From Acidobacteriota bacterium (GTDB lineage: Bacteria; Acidobacteriota; Vicinamibacteria; Vicinamibacterales; CAVVIG01), in contig QHWL01000354.1 in NCBI GenBank assembly GCA_003222555.1, positions 1 to 5,394 of the forward strand: a stretch of DNA of 5,394 bases, written 5' to 3'. Shown one piece after another: positions 1 through 5,394 of this stretch. Position 1 is the stretch's first letter. Each line of letters opens with the position of its first letter. The notes under the pieces are model-generated. The model saw only the letters and a list, made by a program, of their open reading frames with translations. It had not been told where the DNA came from and ran no database searches. The position numbers were made by a program, and so were the translations under genes.

Positions 1-2
1 TT

Positions 3-764
3 GTCGAGGCAGTTTCTGATGACGAGCTCTTGAGGATCTCCAGGAACCAGTACGAGTCGACGCGCGGCATCATTCAAGGGCAGCCAATTTACGTAGACAT
101 CTCGGAAGGGACACGTGGAAAGCGCATCGGCCGATTTGGCTGGAAAGATCAGCATGCCAGTCTGCTCTCGTTTTCCTCCGACGCCTATCTCAACGAGATG
201 GGAATCACGAACAATTTCAGCCCGACCGAGGCGACCCAGACGTGCAATCCTCCTGGTGTTCCGGCGCCCAACAACACAGCCGACATTTTCAATTTCGCGA
301 CCTTCATGCGTGCCCTAAAAGTTGCGCCACGAGATGAGAATCTCGCAAACTCCACAGAGGCTCAACTTGGCGCCGATCTTTTCGATTTCGTGGGCTGCCA
401 GACCTGCCACGTCAGTACGCTGCATACCGTGCCAGCTGGAACCAAATTGAACGGTGGCGCGTACACGGTGTCGAGCGCAATCGGGGGCAAAGTCTTTCAT
501 CCGTATGGCGATTTCCTGCTTCATGGTATTGGCACCGGCGACGGCATTGTTCAGAATGGCCCACAGAACACTCGAAACAAGATCCGTACGATGCCGTTGT
601 GGGGCCTCAGAACGCGAGTCGAATTCCTCCACGATGGCCGGGCTCACGATCTGTACGAAGCGATCCGCTCTCATCGCGGTGAAGCTGATGCCGTTCGAGA
701 CCGTTTCGACCGCTTGTCGACGGCGCAGAAGACGTGGATTGTTCGGTTCCTGAAGTCGTTGTGA
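3..764 (+). CDS. Di-haem oxidoreductase, DUF1111/COG3488 family (5' partial)
   Basis: This is the C-terminal part of a putative thiol/di-haem oxidoreductase related to di-haem cytochrome c peroxidases, normally exported to the periplasm. The frame is open to the left edge (VEAVSDDELLRIS...), so the gene starts outside the window; the TTG at 30 is internal. Visible family signatures, in order, are GRFGWK near the N-terminal end, a haem c site CQTCH at 396-410, HPYGDFLLHGIG, the block MPLWGLRTRVEFLHDGRA, and the terminal EAIRSHRGEA followed by FLKSL. In this family these blocks form the C-terminal haem domain; the first CXXCH would lie in the missing N-terminal part. The stop is TGA at 762-764. 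The gene converges on the cytochrome c gene at 847-1902. The substrate is unknown for most of the family. The family call is firm; the exact reaction is not. Confidence 0.9.
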   Translation, partial: VEAVSDDELLRISRNQYESTRGIIQGQPIYVDISEGTRGKRIGRFGWKDQHASLLSFSSDAYLNEMGITNNFSPTEATQTCNPPGVPAPNNTADIFNFATFMRALKVAPRDENLANSTEAQLGADLFDFVGCQTCHVSTLHTVPAGTKLNGGAYTVSSAIGGKVFHPYGDFLLHGIGTGDGIVQNGPQNTRNKIRTMPLWGLRTRVEFLHDGRAHDLYEAIRSHRGEADAVRDRFDRLSTAQKTWIVRFLKSL

Positions 765-785
765 AGGGTTCTTCAGGGCACAGCG

Positions 786-819
786 AAAAAAAGGCCCGAT
801 CGCGTTCGCGCTCGGGCCT
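786..819 (-). terminator. Rho-independent terminator of the cytochrome c gene
   Basis: A perfect 8-bp stem pairs AGGCCCGA (792-799) with TCGGGCCT (812-819). The loop is GC-rich and can pair a little further. Read on the minus strand, the hairpin is followed by a run of Ts (the A-run at 786-792 on the plus strand). It lies 28 bases past the stop of the minus-strand cytochrome gene. In the other direction only scattered Ts follow, so it would be a weaker terminator for the converging oxidoreductase gene. Confidence 0.85.
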
Positions 820-846
820 CTTAGTGTTTCGGTGCCGGGATCGACG

Positions 847-1902
847 TCAGTTCGCGCGCGCGGTCTGCCGGACGGCCGGCGGCGTCGGCGTCTTCGAGGC
901 CATGTAGGCCGCGATGTTCACCAGGTCCTCTGCGGCCATCTTTGCCACGATCGGCTTCATCAGGTCGGACCACAAGCCACGGCGCATGCCGGTCTGAAAG
1001 TCGAACAGCTGACGCGCAAGATAGCTCGGCGAACGGCCGGCAAGCGGCGGCACCGGGCCCACGCCTTCGAGGTTGGGACCGTGGCAGATTGCGCATTGCA
1101 GCTTCGCCGCGAGCTGCTCACCCTTACGGACGCTCCCGACCGGCGCGTAGGCGATGTATCCGGCGTGATCGTCGCGCAGTTCGAAACGCTCCTGCCCGAA
1201 CTCCGGCACTTCGATGATGCGGTTGCCGATTGGTTCCTTCCCTGCCGCTGCGCCCTCGAGCTCAAAATACACGTTGCCCTGGACCTTGGTCTTCGGCACC
1301 ATGTTGGTTTCCCGCACCTTGATCCACCCCTGCGGTATAGGAAGCGCGGCGAAATATTCGGCCGATGCCTTGACCTCTTCCGGGGTCGTCTCCTTCGCGA
1401 ATCCGGCCATGACCCCCACGTTGGCCTTTCTCGGATCCGAAGTCTTCCGCAACCCGTTCTTGAAATCTTCCATCTGCTGAATGATGTAGGCAGCCGGAAG
1501 CCCCGCCGGGGGGGCATTCTCTGGGCGACCGCGGCCGTTGGCGAGATGGCACAAGCCGCATGCACGCACGCCCTGCCGACCGGTCTTGACGACGCTCGGC
1601 ATCGGACCGTGATCTTCCGGATGCCAGTCTACGATGTCGGGAATGCCGCGAAGCTGCGTCCGCGTCAGGGCCACGTTGCTGCCCTCGATGCGAATCAGCT
1701 TGCCGTCATCGGCCGGGGGCGCGGCAGGAGCCGCAGGCGCAGCTCCGGGCGGCGGCGGAGGCATGACACCCCACGCCCATTCCGGAAGATTCGGGGGAAC
1801 CGGCGCGCCCGGGGCTTGTGCCGCCGGGGCCTGCTGCGCCAGGGCGTAGCCGCCCACCAGAACTAGAGTGATTGCAACCAGAGTGAGGTGGATCTTTCTC
1901 AT
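847..1902 (-). CDS. Exported di-haem cytochrome c
   Basis: This is a 351-residue periplasmic electron carrier with two class I cytochrome c domains. A signal peptide (MRKI, a hydrophobic stretch, then GYALA before QQ) is followed by a Pro/Ala-rich linker to about residue 66. The first haem site is CGLCH (residues 115-119; 1546-1560), with Met165 in GVMAGF a candidate axial ligand. The second is CAICH (270-274; 1081-1095), with Met315 in SDLMKP a candidate. The repeated architecture (CXXCH, then QQMEDFKNGLR or RQLFDFQTGMR, then Met) resembles cytochrome c4/c553-type proteins. I recall similar proteins with the PENAPPAGLP and GPVPPLAGRSPSYL blocks in Acidobacteriota and some Proteobacteria. The ATG at 1902 is chosen because GAGGAG lies 5 bases upstream; a TTG at 1917 would add five residues but sits upstream of that site. 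It appears monocistronic. The redox partner is unknown; the nearby oxidoreductase is only a candidate. Confidence 0.9.
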   Translation of the reverse strand: MRKIHLTLVAITLVLVGGYALAQQAPAAQAPGAPVPPNLPEWAWGVMPPPPPGAAPAAPAAPPADDGKLIRIEGSNVALTRTQLRGIPDIVDWHPEDHGPMPSVVKTGRQGVRACGLCHLANGRGRPENAPPAGLPAAYIIQQMEDFKNGLRKTSDPRKANVGVMAGFAKETTPEEVKASAEYFAALPIPQGWIKVRETNMVPKTKVQGNVYFELEGAAAGKEPIGNRIIEVPEFGQERFELRDDHAGYIAYAPVGSVRKGEQLAAKLQCAICHGPNLEGVGPVPPLAGRSPSYLARQLFDFQTGMRRGLWSDLMKPIVAKMAAEDLVNIAAYMASKTPTPPAVRQTARAN

Positions 1903-1907
1903 AAGTT

Positions 1908-1913
1908 CTCCTC
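1908..1913 (-). promoter_or_regulatory. Ribosome binding site of the cytochrome c gene
   Basis: On the minus strand GAGGAG is followed by AACTT and the ATG at 1902-1900. This spacing fixes the start at 1902 rather than at the TTG at 1917-1915, because the alternative start lies upstream of the Shine-Dalgarno sequence. Confidence 0.8.
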
Positions 1914-1917
1914 GCAA

Positions 1918-2295
1918 GGCCTTCAGCGGTGTATCCCAGCCCTAGGAGCCTAGCACAAAAACGCGCTCAACTGAACCACGGGCGAGGGGATGCCTCCAGC
2001 GTGCTACATCACCGCGCTGGCGCTCGGGGTGCTGCTCAAACGGCAGACAGCCGGCCGTCTTCCTGTCTCGACAGAAGATACCGTCTGACGGACTCGTGCA
2101 GGCTTCCCTTTTCGGAGCTCCAGCACCAGCAGCCGCTGGCGGCTGCCCGGCAGAACTCCAAATACAGTCTCAGGTCATCGCGCATTGCATCGGCGATTCG
2201 AGATGGGCGGTGCTCGATGACCGCGCCGCCCGTCGCTGCGCGGCCCCTCACAACGGTGTCGATACTTCGCATGTGGAGCCGCCGGCGGAGGCTGA
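1918..2295. other. Intergenic region with no convincing gene
   Basis: No frame on either strand gives a recognisable protein. A 78-codon minus-strand frame (2272-2036) lacks a ribosome binding site and any known motif. The stretch nearest 1918 must carry the cytochrome promoter, but I see no good -35/-10 pair; the best match (minus strand, TTCAGT, 17 bases, TAGGCT) agrees with the consensus at only about half the positions. A short inverted repeat, CTAGG-AG-CCTAG at 1942-1953, lies in this leader. The rest may be decayed mobile-element DNA, since a transposase remnant follows directly. Confidence 0.5.
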
Positions 2296-2436
2296 CGAGG
2301 ACACGAGCCGCCGTGGGCCGTCCGGCCCGGTGCGTATCAGTGGGCCGAGTTGATGCGGCGCACGGTTGGACTGGACGTCCTGGCGTGTCCGCGCTGCGGC
2401 GGCCGGCTTCGCCTCGTGGCCCTCATCTCCGCTTAA
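2296..2436 (+). pseudogene. C-terminal remnant of an IS91-like (Y2) transposase
   Basis: In frame 1 the peptide reads WAELMRRTVGLDVLACPRC and then GGRLRLVALISA before TAA at 2434-2436. The pattern WAELMRR-x-F/V-x-x-DVLACPRCGGRLR is typical of the C-terminal end of IS91-family/Y2 transposases, including the CPRC zinc-knuckle pair (2386-2397). In full-length proteins this block is followed by a tail of the type EDP..I..IL.HLGL, absent here. Upstream the frame is closed by TGA at 2293-2295 and no transposase sequence is recognisable in any frame. About 46 codons of a protein normally several hundred residues long remain, so this is a dead fragment. The stop overlaps the stop of the opposing S41 gene. 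The family call rests on recalled motif similarity. Confidence 0.6.
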
Positions 2437-4199
2437 CGGGGTGTCTGCGCCAACTTGACCGCCGCGTCCGTGAACGCCTGCACAAATGGCGCGCCGCCGG
2501 TCATGAGATTCGAGCGCGTCATGTAATCCACGACAATGTCTGGACGCACGCCAATGTTTTCGATGTACGGCGAGGGTGGAAACTCCGGAGTCGATATCAC
2601 GACCCCTCTGTTCATCAACCCTTCGGTAACCGAACACGTGCCCTCTGTGAACGTGGTGCAGTTGAACTGAATATTGTTGCCACCCGCCCCATTGGTCCGC
2701 ATTCCCAGAAGCGGGCCGCGGTGGTTGTCCTGGAAGATCGCTGCGAGCATGTCGGCCGACGATGTCGTCAACTCGTCGACCAGAACCAGCAGCGGCTTCG
2801 TGTAGGCGACGGCCGCCGGCGGCAATTCGAAGCTGCCAAGCGCATTTATCGGAAGAGGATCAGTCCGTCCACGCTCTTCGTTGTACGCCCTGAGCACTTC
2901 GTTGAAGTTGTTCTGCAGGTTTTGAATGATCTCCGGCGGCGCGCCGGAATTCCGCGCCAGCGTAAGCCTTTGCGCAAATAGAAACACCTCGAGGGCAGTC
3001 GCTCGGAACTCGAACCCGACGGTCCGAAACGTGTTCGGGATCAGACGCTGGGCGAAGGCCTCGGCCGTCGTCAGATTCCCTCCAGTATTTCGCGTGATAT
3101 CGACAACCAGGACGTCGGTATTCGAGTTGAAGAACGCAATCTCCTGATTGAGCTGCTGCAGGGCGACCGCGGTACTTGGCGGCGCCTCATTCGGGATGCG
3201 AAGCAGCCCGATCCTGACGCCGTTCGACGCGTATGTTCCACTGAAGAAGAAATGTGACGGTTGTGTGCCAAGGCGCGTCACGAAACCAGCTGGAGGGGTA
3301 TAGATCGGGGACCGATTTCCGTACCCGAGAATTCCAGTGAGAGTCTCGGGCACCCGCGAGTTCAGCAGCGGTCGAATCGGATCCATATAAGCGGGCAGGG
3401 TATCGTCGGTGACGCGGAAATCCGGCTTGTGAAGCAGCGCAGGTTTGCCCCCGGTCGCAGGCGTCGCTCCAGGCCTGTCGAGGTCCGTCGACCGAAAGAT
3501 GAGTCCGTTCCCACGGCGCGGATTGGGTAACGGTCCTTCGGAGTCGATCCCGATGCCGGTCTTCGCCCATGGGATCACGTAATTCTTCAACACACTCGTG
3601 CTGGCGAGCCGAATGGATGCCACCGCCGTGTCGCCCACCCGTGATGCATGCGGGAAGTTCTGCTGGAACCGCCGAACGATTCGGCCGGCAGACACTCGGT
3701 CCCGGCTGCGCGGATTGCCTCCGTTTACTGCGAGCCTCCGGAAGGATTCGATGAGGCTCTGCACAGCTTCCCCATCCAGCGCAACCAACTCGTCTCCCAC
3801 TCCGAACGGGTATTGCGCCTGCGGCAGGAGCAAACGGTCGACCGAATCGATGAGCACCTTGCCATCGTAAATGTCCACGGTGAAGCCGAGCGACGCGCTA
3901 AATGGCGAAGGAAAGAAGATGGATGCATGAGTGTCGTGGAGAGACGAAAGGTACTCGATGAGCGCTTCGTGAAAGTCCAGGTCGTCGGACTGATGAATTC
4001 GCTGGAGCCACGGCGTCAACCGGTACAAGTCGAAGCCGAAAACATCGCGCTTCCATTCGTACGGCGCGTAGTTCTTTGCATACGTACTCGCGAGTTGAAT
4101 CAGGTCGGCCTGCCGCTGATCCGCGGTAAGGGCATCCTGCGCGCGCGGGGCAGCCACTCCGATCGTCAGCAGCAGGGCAACGGGGACAAATCGACGCAT
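2433..4199 (-). CDS. Exported S41 family peptidase, downstream tandem copy
   Basis: This is a 588-residue secreted serine peptidase. A signal peptide ends near residue 20 (AAPRA before QD). A helical N-terminal domain carries LHDTHAS (residues 87-93), and a PDZ-like segment covers about 100-153 (GVGDELVALDGEAV). Residues about 165-320 form a long connecting region. The S41 core runs about 325-560, with VLVVDITRNTGG (363-374) and VDELTTSSADM (474-484). By alignment with CtpA-type TASASE, Ser480 is the likely nucleophile. The usual Lys in GKG is replaced: the motif reads RTNGAGG (501-507). A tricorn-like mechanism using His91, with Glu547 of YIENIGVRPD as a possible partner, is a guess. Cys514 and Cys522 are conserved in the neighbouring copy and may form a disulfide. 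The protein is longer than typical CtpA enzymes. The start has GGAG six bases upstream. It follows a paralogue by 19 bases, probably in one operon. The target is unknown. Confidence 0.9.
   Translation of the reverse strand: MRRFVPVALLLTIGVAAPRAQDALTADQRQADLIQLASTYAKNYAPYEWKRDVFGFDLYRLTPWLQRIHQSDDLDFHEALIEYLSSLHDTHASIFFPSPFSASLGFTVDIYDGKVLIDSVDRLLLPQAQYPFGVGDELVALDGEAVQSLIESFRRLAVNGGNPRSRDRVSAGRIVRRFQQNFPHASRVGDTAVASIRLASTSVLKNYVIPWAKTGIGIDSEGPLPNPRRGNGLIFRSTDLDRPGATPATGGKPALLHKPDFRVTDDTLPAYMDPIRPLLNSRVPETLTGILGYGNRSPIYTPPAGFVTRLGTQPSHFFFSGTYASNGVRIGLLRIPNEAPPSTAVALQQLNQEIAFFNSNTDVLVVDITRNTGGNLTTAEAFAQRLIPNTFRTVGFEFRATALEVFLFAQRLTLARNSGAPPEIIQNLQNNFNEVLRAYNEERGRTDPLPINALGSFELPPAAVAYTKPLLVLVDELTTSSADMLAAIFQDNHRGPLLGMRTNGAGGNNIQFNCTTFTEGTCSVTEGLMNRGVVISTPEFPPSPYIENIGVRPDIVVDYMTRSNLMTGGAPFVQAFTDAAVKLAQTPR
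3208..3254. repeat. 47-base near-identical block, copy in the downstream S41 gene
   Basis: This block matches 5000-5046 at 46 of 47 positions; the single difference is G3229 versus A5021. On the minus strand it encodes HFFFSGTYASNGVRI. Flanking sequence in both genes differs at many third-codon positions. Confidence 0.9.
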
Positions 4200-4205
4200 G
4201 AACGG

Positions 4206-4209
4206 CTCC
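4206..4209 (-). promoter_or_regulatory. Ribosome binding site of the downstream S41 gene
   Basis: On the minus strand GGAG (within ACGGAG) stands six bases before the ATG at 4199-4197. It lies inside the 19-base gap after the upstream paralogue's stop codon (4221-4219). That leaves no room for a separate promoter and terminator, which supports co-transcription and possibly translational coupling. Confidence 0.75.
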
Positions 4210-4218
4210 GTTCTGTGA

Positions 4219-5394
4219 TTAGTGCGGGATCACGGTCGCCTGGGCCAACTTCACCGCGCTGTCCGTGAACGCCTGCACGAAGGGCCCCCCGGCGCTCATG
4301 AGATTCGCGTTCGTCATGTAATCGACGACGATGTCAGGCCGTACGCCGACGTTTTCGATGTAAGGCGACGGCGGGAATTCCGTGTTCGACACGACGGTGC
4401 CTCTGTTCATCAGCGACGACGTGATGGAGCAGACACTCTCGGTGAACACGGTACAGTTGAATGAACTGACGCTGCCACCGGCACCCATCGTCCGCATGCC
4501 GAAAAGTGGACCTCTGTTGTTGTCCTGGATGATCGCCGCGAGCATGTCGCCTCCCGATGCCGTGAGTTCATCCACGAGCAGCAGCAGCGGTTTGGTGTAG
4601 GCGTTAGGCGCAGGCGGCAGCGTCAGGCTGTAGTTGACGAGAGGCACTGGGGCCGTTCGTCCGCGGTTTTCGTTGAAGGCCGCGAGGATCTCCTTCATGA
4701 TGGCGCGGAGGCCCTGCATGACCTCCGACGGCGCGCCCTGGCTCTGCGCGTTGTCGATCGCCTCGACAATCGCGGTCAGCCACGCGGCCGTGGCACGGAT
4801 CTCGAACCCGACGGTCCGGAACGGCTGAGCGAAAAGACGCTGCGCGAATGCCTCGACCACACTAACGGCCCCGCCGGGATTGCGCATGATGTCGACCACC
4901 AGGACATCCGTGCTCGCGTTGAAGAACGCGATCTCCTGATCCAGCTGTTGAAGAGCGAGAGCCGCGTTCGGCGGCGCCATCGTCGGAATGCGGATGAAGC
5001 CGATCCTGACGCCGTTCGACACGTATGTTCCACTGAAGAAGAAATGCGACGGCTGCGTCCCCAGCCGCACGGCGAATCCCGCCGGAAGGCGGTAAACTGG
5101 TGCTCGCGCCCCGAAACCGAGGATTGTGTATTGTGGTTTGGGGACGGAGACGTTCAAGAGCGGCCGAATCGGCTCCAGATAGGATGGCAGCGTGTTGTCG
5201 GCAACCGGCAGATCCGCGATTGCAGCCAACGCGGGACCGGACCCGCCGACCGCTGCGTCCGCGGGCGAGGCTGGCGTGGGAGGCGAGAAGATCCGCCCCT
5301 TGCCGCGTCGCGGACTCGGCAACGGCCCCTGCGATTCGATCCCGATGCCGCTCTTCCGCCACGGGATCACATAGCTGTTCACGGCACCCGCGCT
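4219..5394 (-). CDS. S41 family peptidase, upstream tandem copy (5' partial)
   Basis: The C-terminal 391 codons of a second S41 peptidase are visible and the frame is open past the right edge. The first residues (SAGAVNSYVIPW) align without gaps to Ser200 onward of the downstream copy, so the GTG at 5382 is internal. About 200 residues, expected to hold the signal peptide, helical domain and PDZ-like segment, lie outside the window. Core motifs match the neighbour: GTQPSHFFFSGTY, VLVVDIMRNPGG, VDELTASGGDM with the probable nucleophile Ser at 4555-4557, RTMGAGG without the CtpA-type Lys, FNCTVFTESVC with the same two cysteines, and YIENVGVRPDIVVDY. Differences concentrate in two stretches: the linker after PRRGKGRIF, and the helical segment between EIRATA and ENRGRTAP. 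The stop is TAA at 4221-4219. It is the first of a probable two-gene operon, or a later member of a longer array that continues to the right. Confidence 0.9.
   Translation of the reverse strand, partial: SAGAVNSYVIPWRKSGIGIESQGPLPSPRRGKGRIFSPPTPASPADAAVGGSGPALAAIADLPVADNTLPSYLEPIRPLLNVSVPKPQYTILGFGARAPVYRLPAGFAVRLGTQPSHFFFSGTYVSNGVRIGFIRIPTMAPPNAALALQQLDQEIAFFNASTDVLVVDIMRNPGGAVSVVEAFAQRLFAQPFRTVGFEIRATAAWLTAIVEAIDNAQSQGAPSEVMQGLRAIMKEILAAFNENRGRTAPVPLVNYSLTLPPAPNAYTKPLLLLVDELTASGGDMLAAIIQDNNRGPLFGMRTMGAGGSVSSFNCTVFTESVCSITSSLMNRGTVVSNTEFPPSPYIENVGVRPDIVVDYMTNANLMSAGGPFVQAFTDSAVKLAQATVIPH
5000..5046. repeat. 47-base near-identical block, copy in the upstream S41 gene
   Basis: This is the partner of the block at 3208-3254. 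The single mismatch changes Ala to Val (TYA to TYV); every synonymous position in the roughly 15 codons is identical between the two copies. Confidence 0.9.

Larger units (their letters stand above)
2433..5394 (-). repeat. Tandem gene duplication (period about 1.79 kb)
   Basis: The segment 2433-3602 aligns with 4219-5394 in direct orientation, almost without gaps at the protein level. The offset of about 1.79 kb equals one gene plus the 19-base spacer, as expected of a head-to-tail gene duplication. Protein identity is high across the S41 core. At the DNA level third positions have mostly diverged, so the duplication is not very recent, apart from one conserved block described separately. Confidence 0.85.

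Noticed and set aside
832..1866. Long plus-strand open frame of 344 codons
   Set aside because: It is antisense to the cytochrome c gene, is Arg/His-rich with no recognisable domain, and reflects high GC third positions on the opposite strand.
1903..1917. TTG start at 1917 for the cytochrome gene
   Set aside because: The ribosome binding site GAGGAG lies downstream of this TTG and 5 bases before the ATG at 1902, and the signal peptide begins properly at MRKI.
1960..2000. Possible sigma70 promoter for the cytochrome gene
   Set aside because: The best -35/-10 pair matches the consensus at about 3 of 6 bases each, which is expected by chance in this leader.
2036..2272. Minus-strand 78-codon frame in the intergenic region
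   Set aside because: It has no Shine-Dalgarno sequence before the ATG at 2272, no recognisable domain, and sits in apparently decayed DNA. The segment HRPSRIADAMRDDL faintly recalls the RbfA N-terminus, but nothing after it fits.
1929..2981. Plus-strand open frame of 350 codons
   Set aside because: It crosses the intergenic region and runs antisense into the S41 gene. The translation is Arg-rich with no motif, and the transposase remnant is in a different frame.
4219..5382. A new defence or mobile system around the S41 pair
   Set aside because: Both genes are exported-type peptidases with ordinary S41 cores, and no nuclease, ATPase, toxin or sensor gene accompanies them in the window.
5380..5394. 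GTG at 5382 as the start of the upstream S41 gene
   Set aside because: The frame is open to the window edge and aligns with the paralogue upstream of this codon; a start here would lack a signal peptide and most of the fold.

Overview
The window is GC-rich bacterial DNA, densely coding, with exported c-type cytochromes, a DUF1111-type di-haem oxidoreductase and large secreted S41 peptidases. That combination resembles soil Acidobacteriota (Vicinamibacteria-like). This is an impression from protein style; no rRNA or other marker gene is present to prove it.

Layout. The left edge (3-764, +) holds the C-terminal part of a di-haem oxidoreductase of the DUF1111/COG3488 family, whose frame is open past the window start. 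It converges with a two-haem exported cytochrome c gene (1902 to 847, -). A strong hairpin with a T-run between them (786-819) terminates the cytochrome transcript. Upstream of the cytochrome gene, 1903-2295 shows no convincing gene. It is followed by a short decayed C-terminal tail of an IS91-like (Y2) transposase (2296-2436, +), whose stop codon overlaps that of the next gene.

The right half (2433-5394, -) is a tandem pair of paralogous exported S41 peptidases. The downstream copy is complete (588 residues). The upstream copy is cut by the right window edge, with about 390 C-terminal residues visible. They are 19 bases apart and are probably co-transcribed from a promoter outside the window. 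Both keep the serine nucleophile position but lack the Lys of the CtpA-type Ser-Lys dyad, so they look more tricorn/IRBP-like.

The two haem proteins could share periplasmic electron transfer and the S41 pair probably processes or degrades peptides outside the cytoplasm, but nothing in the sequence links the two groups functionally. I found no tRNA, rRNA, CRISPR array or clearly new system. The most interesting signals are the tandem S41 pair with its altered active site, a 47-base nearly identical block shared by the two copies, and the transposase remnant that abuts the S41 stop codon.
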